Of a stretch of 42,543 nt of DNA, positions 32,217 to 39,985 are shown piece by piece. The notes under the pieces were generated by a model. It searched no databases, had not been told where the DNA came from, and saw only the letters and a list, made by a program, of their open reading frames with translations. The DNA is taken from contig CAZYGU010000003.1 in the NCBI GenBank assembly GCA_964646785.1, positions 1-42,543 on the forward strand, read 5' to 3'. The position numbers were made by a program, and so were the translations under genes. The DNA is from JBGTNQ01 sp964646785. Its GTDB lineage: Bacteria; Patescibacteriota; Minisyncoccia; Phycocordibacterales; Zambryskibacteraceae. Position 1 is the stretch's first letter. The number at the start of each line of letters is the position of its first letter.

Positions 32217-34621
32217 CAGCTCGAGTTTCTAAAAAAGAATCTCAGAAGAAAAAACTTGTATTACTCGATACGCATGCAATTCTTCATCGCGCCTACCATG
32301 CGTTACCTGATTTTGCTTCTTCAAAAGGGGAACCAACGGGAGCGCTTTACGGATTAGTTGCAATGCTTATTAAAATTATTGCAGATCTGAAACCAGATTA
32401 TATTGTTGCGTGTTATGACCTTCCTGGGCCAACATATCGCCATGAAGCATATGAAGCATACAAAGGCACTAGAAAGGAGACAGATAGTGATCTCGTTGTA
32501 CAGATAAAACGATCGTCAGATATTTTCCAAGCATTTCATATTCCTATGTATTCTATGCCGGGGTTTGAAGCTGATGATATGTTGGGAACCATTGCAGAGG
32601 TTACTCGAGCAGAAAAAGATCTTGAGGTTATTATTGCATCAGGGGATATGGATACACTCCAGCTTGCTGAAAAAGGAAGGGTAAAGGTGTACACCTTAAA
32701 GAAGGGTATTAACGATACAATTCTGTACGATGCGGATGCTGTAAAGGAGAGATTTGGATTTGGTCCACTTCTTCTTCCAGACTACAAAGGTCTTCGTGGA
32801 GACCCTTCAGATAATATTATTGGGATAAAAGGCATTGGAGAAAAAACAGCGACAACACTGATTACCACTTTCGGTACGATTGAGGATATGTATAAGAAAT
32901 TAAAAAAAGATTCTGATGCATTCAAGAAGGTTGGTATTACTCCACGTATTATTGATTTACTAAAAGAGAATGAAGAGGAGGCAGTTTTTTCAAAAATGCT
33001 GGCAACTATTCGTCGTGATGCCCCAATTAATTTTGTACTAGGAACTCCATGGAAAGAAGCGTTTGTTCTTGCTGATGCAGAAAAGATATTCATGGAACTC
33101 GATTTTCGAACCCTTGGAAATCGATTGAAAGAAGTATTTACTGGAGAGAAAACCCTAAAAGCACCAACGCCAGTTCAAGGAAGTATGGTTGCACTATCTT
33201 CAGAAACTATTGATCCAAAAGAACTTGAAGAGGTCGCTCTCGCACTTTGGGTTGTCGATTCAAATATTAGTTCACCTACACTTGAGGATATACTCCAGTT
33301 TGCAAAAGTTGATACGTTTGCAAAGGCGAAAGCTATCATCTTGGAAGAACTAAAAAAGAGGAATGGAGTATTTGTGTATGAACAAATTGAGAAGCCACTT
33401 CTTCCTATTATTAAAAAAATGGATGAGACAGGAGTAAAAATTGATAGAGCATATCTTTCAAAACTCTCTATTGATTATCATAAAAAACTTGATGAACTTG
33501 AGAAAAAAATCTGGGAACTGGCAGGTGAAGAATTCAATATTAATTCTCCAAAACAGATGGGGGTTATTTTGTTTGAAAAACTAGCACTAACTGCAAAAGG
33601 AATGAAAAAAACTGCAGGAGGTGAGCGATCAACGAGGGAATCTGAACTTGAGAAGCTTCGTGATTTACATCCTATTATCGGTCTTATTTTAGAGTATCGA
33701 GAATTTCAAAAGCTTCTATCGACATATATTGATAGTATTCCAGAACAACTTGATGCTAATGATCGACTCCATACAAACCTTAGACAAATGGCTACAACAA
33801 CTGGTCGTATGTCATCAACGAAACCAAACGTTCAAAATATTCCGATCAAGACCGAACTCGGAAGAAATATTAGGAATGCATTTGTTGCTGAAAAAGGATA
33901 CGCATTTGTTTCAATTGATTATTCACAGATCGAGCTTCGAGTTGCAGCTATTTTGTCTTCGGACGAGAAACTACTTGAGATTTTTAGAAACGGAGAGGAT
34001 GTCCATACTGCAGTTGCGTCACAGGTGTTTGGTGTGCCTTTTGAAAAAGTCGACAAAGAGATGCGTAGAAAAGCAAAAGTGATTAACTTCGGTATTATGT
34101 ATGGAATGGGAGTGAATGCGCTCCGACAAAATCTTGGGGGAACACGGGAAGAAGCACAAATTTTTTATAATGAATATTTTGCAAAGTTTACAGGTGTGGC
34201 TGCATATCTCGATCACATCAAGGCAGAAGCAAACCGTAAGGGCTATACGGAGACACTGTTCGGAAGACGACGATATATTGAAGGAATTAAATCAAAGATC
34301 CCTTATATTCGTGCAGCAGCTGAACGCATGGCAATCAATGCCCCTATTCAAGGAACAGCAACAGGAGATATTATGAAACTCGCCATGATTTCGATTGATG
34401 AATACATTAAGAAGCAAAATCTTGGAGATGATGTTCGAATGCTTCTTCAGGTTCATGACGAACTCGTGTTTGAAGTTAAAAAGGAACAGGTAAACAGTGT
34501 TGTACCAGAAATTAAAAAAAGAATGGAGACAGTACTCTCGCTCGAACAATCAAAAGGAATTGTGTGTGTGGCAAATGCTGAGGTGGGGACGAATTGGGGT
34601 GATGGAGTTGAAATGAGTTAG
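32213..34621 (+). CDS. polA: DNA polymerase I without a recognisable 3'-5' exonuclease
   Basis: Repairs gaps and processes Okazaki fragments. The 802 residues have a 5'-3' exonuclease domain (about 14-300; LLDTHAILHRAYHAL, GFEADDMLGT, SGDMDTLQL and the GDPSDNI helix-hairpin region). From 390 on follows the polymerase domain, with motif A DYSQIELR near 570, motif B KAKVINFGIMYG near 622 and motif C VHDELVFEV near 745. The 90-residue linker between them (about 300-390) is too short for a proofreading domain and has no DxE motif. ATG 32213 overlaps the tsaE stop by 4 bases. Confidence 0.95.
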   Translation: MTARVSKKESQKKKLVLLDTHAILHRAYHALPDFASSKGEPTGALYGLVAMLIKIIADLKPDYIVACYDLPGPTYRHEAYEAYKGTRKETDSDLVVQIKRSSDIFQAFHIPMYSMPGFEADDMLGTIAEVTRAEKDLEVIIASGDMDTLQLAEKGRVKVYTLKKGINDTILYDADAVKERFGFGPLLLPDYKGLRGDPSDNIIGIKGIGEKTATTLITTFGTIEDMYKKLKKDSDAFKKVGITPRIIDLLKENEEEAVFSKMLATIRRDAPINFVLGTPWKEAFVLADAEKIFMELDFRTLGNRLKEVFTGEKTLKAPTPVQGSMVALSSETIDPKELEEVALALWVVDSNISSPTLEDILQFAKVDTFAKAKAIILEELKKRNGVFVYEQIEKPLLPIIKKMDETGVKIDRAYLSKLSIDYHKKLDELEKKIWELAGEEFNINSPKQMGVILFEKLALTAKGMKKTAGGERSTRESELEKLRDLHPIIGLILEYREFQKLLSTYIDSIPEQLDANDRLHTNLRQMATTTGRMSSTKPNVQNIPIKTELGRNIRNAFVAEKGYAFVSIDYSQIELRVAAILSSDEKLLEIFRNGEDVHTAVASQVFGVPFEKVDKEMRRKAKVINFGIMYGMGVNALRQNLGGTREEAQIFYNEYFAKFTGVAAYLDHIKAEANRKGYTETLFGRRRYIEGIKSKIPYIRAAAERMAINAPIQGTATGDIMKLAMISIDEYIKKQNLGDDVRMLLQVHDELVFEVKKEQVNSVVPEIKKRMETVLSLEQSKGIVCVANAEVGTNWGDGVEMS

Positions 34622-34648
34622 TACGGATGAGTAGCTAAACATACCTAA

Positions 34649-35365
34649 GTGATTTATTTAATCTACGGAAATAAGCATCAAGAAGTTCGAGATAAAGTTC
34701 GTTCTATTGTTGATGCTCAGATTGCAAAGAAACCCGACGCAATTCATTTTCGAATAACGAATGAAAACTGGAAAAGTACGAGTGTTGACGAACTTTTGTC
34801 TGGGCAAGGACTTTTTGTTCAGAAATATATTGTTGTTTTCGATAATCTCCTTAGAGAAAAAGATATTGATGAGGTTCTATTTGAAAAGATGAAGGAGTTT
34901 TCTGAATCAAATCATATTTTCATTTTTTCCGAAGGTGAGCTGACGAAAGAAATTCTAAAAAAAATTGAGAAGAGAGCTGAGAAGGTTCAAGACATATCGA
35001 AGGAGAAAATCGAGAAAAAACAATCATTTCAAATATTTTCTCTTGCTGACGCATTTGGATCACGAAATAAAAAAGAATTATGGGTGCTGTATCAAAAGGC
35101 GTTACTTTCTGGGGTTTCTGCAGAGGAAATACATCCAATTTTATATTGGCAAGTGAAAGCAATGCTCAGTGCTTCAGTTTCAGTATCTGCTGAAGATGCA
35201 GGACTAAGCCCATATGTATACTCAAAATCAAAACGATATGCGAGCGGCTTTAAAGAGGGAGAGCTACAGAATATTTCTTCTAAGCTTGTAGCTTTGTATC
35301 ACGACACGAGAAGAGGGATTGTTGAGTTTGATACCGCACTCGAGAGATTTGTACTGGGTTTATAA
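34649..35365 (+). CDS. holA: DNA polymerase III delta subunit-like protein
   Basis: Clamp-loader delta subunit that opens the beta ring. The 238 residues begin with the family pattern IYLIYGNKHQEVRD, then FVQKYIVVFDNLL near 55 and the HIFIFSEG strand near 90. The helical C-terminal region (ILYWQVKAMLSA, FDTALERFVLGL) fits the last HolA domain. It is about 100 residues shorter than the usual delta. The start is GTG, 27 bases after polA, so it may share the polA transcript. Confidence 0.8.
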   Translation: MIYLIYGNKHQEVRDKVRSIVDAQIAKKPDAIHFRITNENWKSTSVDELLSGQGLFVQKYIVVFDNLLREKDIDEVLFEKMKEFSESNHIFIFSEGELTKEILKKIEKRAEKVQDISKEKIEKKQSFQIFSLADAFGSRNKKELWVLYQKALLSGVSAEEIHPILYWQVKAMLSASVSVSAEDAGLSPYVYSKSKRYASGFKEGELQNISSKLVALYHDTRRGIVEFDTALERFVLGL

Positions 35366-35368
35366 AAA

Positions 35369-35393
35369 CTGCCCACTCTTTTTGAGTGGGCAG
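35369..35393 (-). terminator. Terminator of the Cys-rich small gene
   Basis: CTGCCCACTC-AAAAA-GAGTGGGCAG on the minus strand is followed by TTTTTAT. It sits between the convergent holA and the Cys-rich gene and mainly serves the latter. Confidence 0.8.
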
Positions 35394-35401
35394 AGTCATC
35401 A

Positions 35402-35623
35402 CTACTTTTTTGCAGTAGCTCGCAGTGGGCACCAAGAAGGGATCGGTGTTTCCTTGGTGACGTTGTATGGACGACAGGAGACAGTGATGTCTTTATTTGC
35501 GTTCGTGCAGACAACCTTCACGTCGTCATCACAGAACCAATCATCAGGGTCTGGATCAGGACGTACCTCGTGGAGAGGGCATTCAATGCAACTGCTGATT
35601 TCAGTGAGTAAGATGTCGGACAC
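35402..35623 (-). CDS. Small cysteine-rich protein with a Shine-Dalgarno site
   Basis: The 73 residues contain at least six Cys: the SCIECP pair near 12-15, a DPDPDDWFC segment near 23-31, then VVC near 38, SCRPYN near 50 and a C-terminal PSWCPLR. The arrangement recalls small metal-binding or phage/plasmid proteins of the C-x2-C ... WCPL type, but the function is unknown. The start is GTG; GGGAGG lies 5 bases upstream, a strong Shine-Dalgarno site. It has its own terminator and shares regional style with the next gene. Confidence 0.75.
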   Translation of the reverse strand: MSDILLTEISSCIECPLHEVRPDPDPDDWFCDDDVKVVCTNANKDITVSCRPYNVTKETPIPSWCPLRATAKK

Positions 35624-35705
35624 AACAGCCTCCCGGATGGAGTTGAAAATTGGATTCTTTTTTTAAATTACCATGCTTTATTAGATATGTAAAGTAGTAT
35701 GAAAA

Positions 35706-35730
35706 CTACCCACTCGTTACGAGTGGGTAG
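35706..35730 (-). terminator. Terminator whose loop is the stop codon of the upstream gene
   Basis: CTACCCACTCG-TAA-CGAGTGGGTAG on the minus strand is followed by TTTT. The TAA stop of the 106-residue gene forms the loop. The stem is closely related to the terminator at 35369-35393, with a G-C to A-T covariation. Confidence 0.8.
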
Positions 35731-36037
35731 GGCCATTTAGGATGCCATCCTTGATGTATATGATCGCATCTTCGAACTTGTCTTCATCAAAAACTTTGTC
35801 GCCTGGTGTAACTCCTTCTGGTGGAAAACCTTGAAAGGGTTCATCGGGGTCAATGAGATTGATCCCAATTTTTCTGTACATTTCTGACCAGGCGACAGCA
35901 ATCCATCTCTTGGTTCGAATGATATCAAGCCACCAAAAACCTCTTTCTCTGAGGTCGGGTATATCAAGAGCGAAGAACGCATCGGGGAATTCAGCGTTGA
36001 TTCGTTCTTGTATACGGGAAAGCATGGCGTTTTCCAT
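35717..36037 (-). CDS. Hypothetical protein with a Shine-Dalgarno site
   Basis: The 106 residues are not in a family I recognise. It contains an aromatic-rich block, ERGFWWLDII, near 30-39, RKIGINLIDPDEPF near 58-71 and an acidic segment around 85. It has no signal or membrane span. ATG 36037 follows AGGAGTCAC, a clear Shine-Dalgarno site, and codon use is GC-richer than in the core genes. A longer frame starting at 36184 has no ribosome site and overlaps the leader. The neighbours are small genes of the same style. Confidence 0.7.
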   Translation of the reverse strand: MENAMLSRIQERINAEFPDAFFALDIPDLRERGFWWLDIIRTKRWIAVAWSEMYRKIGINLIDPDEPFQGFPPEGVTPGDKVFDEDKFEDAIIYIKDGILNGPTHS

Positions 36038-36194
36038 GTGACTCCTGTTTGAGATTTTGATGCAGGTTTCTTGTTGAACGGTAACAAGTTTTGATTGAGA
36101 GGTAAAGTTTGATAGCAGGAATTTTTTTCTACTCAAATTTTTTGGCTGGAACCTCGCTCTACTGGCGCAGTACAGGTTTTCCATTTTTTATATG

Positions 36195-36239
36195 AATATT
36201 TGTGGTCACGAATATTTTACTTGTCGTCACTAGTAAAAT
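36195..36239. promoter_or_regulatory. Two inverted repeats upstream of the 106-residue gene
   Basis: AATATTTGTG-GT-CACGAATATT (36195-36216; one G-T wobble) overlaps ATTTTACT...AGTAAAAT (36214-36221 and 36232-36239). They could be operators or folds in a leader RNA. No standard promoter hexamers are evident between 36040 and 36250. Confidence 0.4.
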
Positions 36240-36259
36240 TTCTCGACCCCACCTCGCGG

Positions 36260-36305
36260 TTTCGTGTACTCACGAAACATTGCTGAGGCTCGCATAAAAG
36301 CAAAA
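36260..36305 (-). repeat. 46-nt repeat, copy 1
   Basis: Contains the hairpin TTTCGTG-TACT-CACGAAA, a variable middle and a constant end GCATAAAAGCAAAA. It matches the last 46 bases of the window at 38 of 46 positions, with compensatory changes in the stem. It lies downstream of the tRNA-Lys terminator on the minus strand. Confidence 0.7.
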
Positions 36306-36306
36306 A

Positions 36307-36324
36307 ATCCTGCGCAGGCAGGAT
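36307..36324 (-). terminator. Terminator of the tRNA-Lys gene
   Basis: On the minus strand ATCCTGC-CTGC-GCAGGAT is followed by TTTTTTGC, 15 bases after the tRNA 3' end. Confidence 0.8.
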
Positions 36325-36338
36325 GTTTTTGTCTTTTG

Positions 36339-36411
36339 TGCGCCCGGTTGGAATCGAACCAACGACCATCTCCTTAAAAGGGAGCTGCTCTACCGACTGA
36401 GCTACGGGCGC
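36339..36411 (-). tRNA. tRNA-Lys (anticodon TTT)
   Basis: All arms fold. The acceptor GCGCCCG/CGGGCGC is perfect, the D arm is GCTC/GAGC, the anticodon stem-loop has the loop CTTTTAA with TTT at positions 34-36 and T at 33 (one G-A mismatch at its base), and the T arm is GTTGG/CCAAC with the loop TTCGATT. The discriminator is A. The 3' CCA is not encoded, so a nucleotidyltransferase must add it. Confidence 0.95.
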
Positions 36412-36529
36412 ATAAGGGAACTACGGTAATTACTCGTTCGTGTATAAGAATACCAGAGATTTATAACACAAAATACAATTAACTCAACTGTATTTCACTG
36501 ATGCATGAAAACTGATACCAGGTTTTTGT

Positions 36530-36934
36530 TTACAAAGGTAGATCAAAAGCAAAAAAACCTGCTCCAGAAAAAAGGAGAGAAAGTGCGATCACAAACATTA
36601 GAAGGTAAAACACGATATCCCTTTTAAGAAGTGTTTCTTCTTTGAATTCAATATACACCTCGATACCTCCAAGAATAACAAAAGCGAGTGCAGCAATTTG
36701 GGTGTAGAACCCTGCGATAAGCGCAAGACCACCCACAACTTCAATGCCTCCAAGAATCTTGGTGGCGACAACCTTTTGTTTTATCTGAAAAGTTTCGAAG
36801 AGAGCTTCCCAGCGAGATTTTTCTTTTTTAAGCTTGAGAAAACCAAGGTTTACTAACAGGAATCCGATAGTAATACGAAGAACAAACGGAGCAAGTAATG
36901 AATAGGTCAATAATTCTGGAAATGGATTAAGCAT
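36530..36934 (-). CDS. DoxX-family membrane protein
   Basis: The 134 residues form four hydrophobic helices (about 13-32, 57-76, 79-96 and 107-130). Conserved elements are RITIGFLLVNLGFLK near 21 and KILGGIEVVGGLALIAGF near 59, as in the DoxX/DoxD-like family of small membrane redox or thiosulfate-related proteins. The precise role in this lineage is not known. TGCTACCAT lies 6 bases before the ATG, so the mRNA would be leaderless. It is divergent from the TrmH-family gene, with overlapping -10 elements. Confidence 0.85.
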   Translation of the reverse strand: MLNPFPELLTYSLLAPFVLRITIGFLLVNLGFLKLKKEKSRWEALFETFQIKQKVVATKILGGIEVVGGLALIAGFYTQIAALAFVILGGIEVYIEFKEETLLKRDIVFYLLMFVIALSLLFSGAGFFAFDLPL

Positions 36935-36937
36935 GGG

Positions 36938-36950
36938 ATTATGGTAGCAT
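36938..36950. promoter_or_regulatory. Overlapping divergent leaderless promoters (DoxX-like / TrmH-like)
   Basis: The 23-bp gap holds TACCAT on the minus strand (36946-36941, 6 bases before ATG 36934) and TAGCAT on the plus strand (36945-36950, 7 bases before ATG 36958). The two -10 elements share two bases, so polymerase cannot use both at once. Confidence 0.5.
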
Positions 36951-36957
36951 CTCCGTT

Positions 36958-37431
36958 ATGAAATGGAAAACAGCCTATCTTATCCTTCATGATATTAGGA
37001 GTGCCCAAAATGTCGGGTCACTCTTTCGTACTGCAGATGCAGCGGGAATAGTGAAGATTTATATCACTGGATATACCCCAGCACCACTTGATAAATTTAA
37101 TCGCAAAAGTAAGGAAATAGCTAAGACGGCTCTTGGTGCTGAGGAAACGATGGTATGGGAGAAATGCACGCTCGGCGAAGCGATTAAAAAGCTCAGAAAA
37201 GACAGGGTGACGATTGTCGGTATTGAGCAAGACCCACAGTCACTCTCTTATCGAAAAGCAAAACCAAAATTTCCCATTGCGCTCATGCTCGGTAATGAGG
37301 TGCTCGGTCTCGATACAAAAGCGCGCAAACTCTGCGACATGCTTGTAGAAATCCCAATGAAAGGGGAGAAGGAGTCGCTGAATGTTTCAGTCGCTGGTGG
37401 AGTGGCAATGTTCCAAATACTTGGTATATAA
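36958..37431 (+). CDS. TrmH/SpoU-family RNA 2'-O-methyltransferase
   Basis: A SAM-dependent SPOUT enzyme that methylates ribose of rRNA or tRNA; the target is not predictable here. The 157 residues show SpoU motif 1 as HDIRSAQNVGSLFRTADA near 11-28, motif 2 as IALMLGNEVLGL near 105-116 and motif 3 as IPMKGEKESLNVSVAGGVA near 129-147. There is no N-terminal substrate-binding extension, so it is the minimal trefoil form. The start ATG is 7 bases after TAGCAT, with no Shine-Dalgarno site. Confidence 0.9.
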   Translation: MKWKTAYLILHDIRSAQNVGSLFRTADAAGIVKIYITGYTPAPLDKFNRKSKEIAKTALGAEETMVWEKCTLGEAIKKLRKDRVTIVGIEQDPQSLSYRKAKPKFPIALMLGNEVLGLDTKARKLCDMLVEIPMKGEKESLNVSVAGGVAMFQILGI

Positions 37432-37434
37432 GTT

Positions 37435-38239
37435 TTAAAACAGAATTTGGTGTGTAGGACAAAAATGCGCACTTCTTCCGCCGATCATCTGACGGTGAAT
37501 GGTTCCTGCACAACCTTTCTTGGTGCACTTCTTTCCTGTTCTTCGGTATGCATTGTGCTTGTGTTGAAATTCTCCAGGGAGGCCATCTAAATTGCGATAA
37601 TCAGACATCGAGTCGCCACCAAAATCTATGCCACGATTGAGAATTATTTTTGTGTGCTTCCAAATATTCCGTATATTAAGTGGTTTGAGACGACTTGTGA
37701 TGGACAGTGGATGAATACTTGATGCCCACAATATTTCGTCGGAATAAATATTTCCAATTCCAGAAACAACACTCTGATCCATGAGTACTGTTTTTATTTT
37801 TCCCTTTGGTTTCGTATGGAGTCTATCCATGAGAATCTTCGCAGTAAAATTTTTTTCGAGTGGTTCTGGTCCNNNNNNNNNNNNNNNNNNNNNNNNNNNN
37901 NNNNNNNNNNNNNNNNNNNNNNNNNNNNNNNNNNNNNNNNNNNNNNNNNNNNNNNNNNNNNNNNNNNNNNNNCACATGACCTGTCATTTTCATGTGAATA
38001 AGAATTGTCTTACCGTTTGAAAGTTCGATGAGAATGTTTTTTGCACGTCGTTCTGCTTTCAATATCTTTGTATCAATAATTTCTTTTTTAAATTGTGTAA
38101 AAAAGAGTTTATTTTTAATGTGATTTTTCCCTTTGTAATTAATTGAAAAGTAGTCTGTCCAAGCATCAGTAATACGGAGCCCTTTCGTGTAGTGGTTTAT
38201 TCCATTTACCGTTGTTTGTACTTCAGGGAGTTCGGGCAT
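37435..38239 (-). CDS. mutM: Formamidopyrimidine-DNA glycosylase MutM (interrupted by an assembly gap)
   Basis: Excises oxidised purines such as 8-oxoguanine and nicks the abasic site. The N-terminal 89 residues (PELPEV, with catalytic P2 and E3; later LIHMKMTG) are on the 5' side of 100 N. After the gap follow GPEPLEKNFTAKIL, the helix-two-turn-helix QSVVSGIGNIYSDEILW and the zinc finger CTKKGC...FCPTHQ. The last zinc ligand is His instead of the usual Cys. Known relatives have some 50-60 residues between the two flanks, more than the 33 codons of N, so the gap is a placeholder and there is no evidence of a frameshift. The gene begins 7 bases after TATAAA. Confidence 0.9.
37873..37972. other. 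Assembly gap (100 N) inside mutM
   Basis: Exactly 100 undetermined bases within a gene that needs about 150-180 bases there; the length is a placeholder. Confidence 0.97.
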
Positions 38240-38306
38240 AACTGTTTTTATAAGATGTTAAGACAGCCTATACTTTTCAAGTGATAAATTCTAGTTTTTC
38301 TACACA

Positions 38307-38334
38307 TTGACTCAATATGGAATTATTGTAATCT
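38307..38334 (+). promoter_or_regulatory. Promoter TTGACT-16-TAATCT
   Basis: TTGACT (38307-38312) and TAATCT (38329-38334) are spaced by 16 bases. They lie about 40 bases before the Shine-Dalgarno start at 38376. Their presence argues that the longer frame starting at TTG 38307 is promoter sequence. Confidence 0.5.
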
Positions 38335-38375
38335 GTGGCAAGAAACATGAGGTGAACTTTTTAACCGGAGAGTAC

Positions 38376-38648
38376 ATGCCGACAGCAAATCGGGAAGCTG
38401 GCCCACAAATCAGTGATTCAGTTTCCGAGACGGTGACAATGTTTGGTCATACATACGTATGGCATCGAAGTCTTGGGTTTTGGTCAAGCATGGAAGGAAA
38501 TGTTGTGCAGATTTTCCCTCCAACACCTGGGCGCCCTGATTGGTGGGTTGTGATTCCTAGTAAGAGAGAAAGCTATAATCTTCGTGGTAATGCTGCTGAA
38601 GATCGAGCCTTCTCAAGTGCCGCAGGATACATCACTCAACCCGAGTAA
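38376..38648 (+). CDS. Small hypothetical protein with a Shine-Dalgarno site
   Basis: From ATG 38376 the protein has 90 residues (PTANREAGPQ...). It contains a beta-rich centre with TYVWHRSLGFWSS and a Trp-Trp pair in PDWWVVIPSK, and ends GYITQPE. It has no signal peptide and no family I recognise. CGGAGAG precedes the ATG by 3 bases. Upstream reading to TTG 38307 (113 residues) is possible, but overlaps the -35. It has its own terminator and looks like one of the scattered small accessory genes of this region. Confidence 0.6.
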   Translation: MPTANREAGPQISDSVSETVTMFGHTYVWHRSLGFWSSMEGNVVQIFPPTPGRPDWWVVIPSKRESYNLRGNAAEDRAFSSAAGYITQPE

Positions 38649-38654
38649 CACTAT

Positions 38655-38690
38655 AAAAGACCGCCACATAAATTGTGTGCGGTCTTTTTA
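38655..38690. terminator. Bidirectional terminator between the small gene and the Mur ligase
   Basis: AAAAGACCGC pairs with GCGGTCTTTT, with an inner CACA/TGTG pairing, and gives T runs on both strands. It serves the convergent genes ending at 38648 (+) and 38694 (-). Confidence 0.85.
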
Positions 38691-38693
38691 AAT

Positions 38694-39980
38694 TTAATTA
38701 CTGCTTTTTAATACTTTCTCCAGTTCTTCTCTTGCAACAGTCGCATCGTCCCATGGTATTTTCTTTCCATTCTGTAAGCACATGTACTGCTGTGATCCCA
38801 TTCCTGTTGCGAATACAACATCTCCCTCTCTCGCTTCTCTGATTGCTTCATGGAGAGCTTCTCTTCGATCAATAATAATTTTCGGTATATGCTTTGTAAT
38901 TCCTGGTTTCATGTCCTCAATAATATGATGAGGGCTTTCGTCGTAAGGATCCTCGGTAGTGAGAATGATGCTGTCACAGTATGTATCAGCAACCTTTGCC
39001 ATACCCGGTCGTTTCCATGTGTCACGTCCACCACCCGTATTTCCTAATACACAAATCTTTTTTTGATGAGGAAATGTTTTATACAATGCCTCGAGAGACT
39101 CGATTGTATGAGCATAATCAATAACTACATCAAAATTTTGTTTATGTTTCAGTGGGTGATTTGGAGGGAGAGTAACATGCTCACCTCGTCCTCGAATAGT
39201 TGATAATTTTGATAATGCTCGAGAAATAACTGGAGTATCGATTCCAAAACTTTTTGCAAAATACGCTGCTCCAAGCATGTTTGAAATATTAAATTCACCT
39301 TTGAGAGGGGAATGTATTGTTACTCCATCAAACTGAAACGTCGTTCCTTCTTGTCCAGAACGATAAAGTTTTGCATCTTCAAGGGTAAAACGAACCACCT
39401 CAGTACAGTTTTTTGGTACGAATTCTTCTGCATGCGGATCATCAGCATTGATAATTGCTACTCGACGAGATTTTGGAGAAACACTCAGGAGAGTGGCAAT
39501 TCTTTTTTTGTCAGAAAGGTATTGTTCGAATGATCCATGCGATTCAATATGTTCTGGAGCAAGGTTAGTAAAAATAAACGCATTAAGATAAATAAATGAA
39601 TGGCGAAACTGCTTAGCACCTTCTGATGTCATTTCAAGTACAACCCAATCACATCCTTCAGTAACGGCTTTCCGGATAAATTTTTGGAGGTATGATCGTC
39701 CCGGCATACTCATTCCAAATGGATTGATTGTTGATTCCTTTCCAATTTTAAAACGAAGTGATCCACCAAGTGCAGTTTTGTAGCCAGCTTCTTCAAGGAT
39801 TGCATTCACCATTTCCGCTGTAGATGTTTTTCCTTTTGTTCCTGTGATTGCCACAACGCGAATATTTCGAGAAGGAAAACGATAGATGATTGCGCCAAAT
39901 AATGCCAACCCATAGTGATAAAAAGGTTGGAGAGCCTTGAATAGTTTTTTGGGAATGAATTTTTTGATTGTTCCAAGCAT
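38694..39980 (-). CDS. Mur ligase (MurE-like) without the N-terminal domain
   Basis: ATP-dependent ligase adding an amino acid or peptide to a UDP-muramyl precursor. The 428 residues begin with a short basic/hydrophobic lead instead of MurE's N-terminal substrate domain, then the P-loop AITGTKGKTST near 43 and the central-domain motif LEMTSEGAKQFRH near 118 (where MurE has SSHAL). IDYAHTIESLEAL lies near 287 and the C-terminal domain has TTEDPYDESP near 342, where meso-DAP enzymes have DNPR. The altered recognition loop suggests another third residue or another precursor, but this is inference. ruvA ends 5 bases upstream on the same strand, so they are co-transcribed. Confidence 0.85.
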   Translation of the reverse strand: MLGTIKKFIPKKLFKALQPFYHYGLALFGAIIYRFPSRNIRVVAITGTKGKTSTAEMVNAILEEAGYKTALGGSLRFKIGKESTINPFGMSMPGRSYLQKFIRKAVTEGCDWVVLEMTSEGAKQFRHSFIYLNAFIFTNLAPEHIESHGSFEQYLSDKKRIATLLSVSPKSRRVAIINADDPHAEEFVPKNCTEVVRFTLEDAKLYRSGQEGTTFQFDGVTIHSPLKGEFNISNMLGAAYFAKSFGIDTPVISRALSKLSTIRGRGEHVTLPPNHPLKHKQNFDVVIDYAHTIESLEALYKTFPHQKKICVLGNTGGGRDTWKRPGMAKVADTYCDSIILTTEDPYDESPHHIIEDMKPGITKHIPKIIIDRREALHEAIREAREGDVVFATGMGSQQYMCLQNGKKIPWDDATVAREELEKVLKSSN

Positions 39981-39985
39981 AGTTG

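Noticed and set aside
35717..36184. 155-residue version of the hypothetical gene
   Set aside because: The first 49 codons lie in a leader with no ribosome site. AGGAG precedes only ATG 36037.
37823..38239. Apparent frameshift or two-gene split of mutM
   Set aside because: The frame change comes from the 100-N placeholder, whose length is arbitrary. Both flanks are intact MutM.
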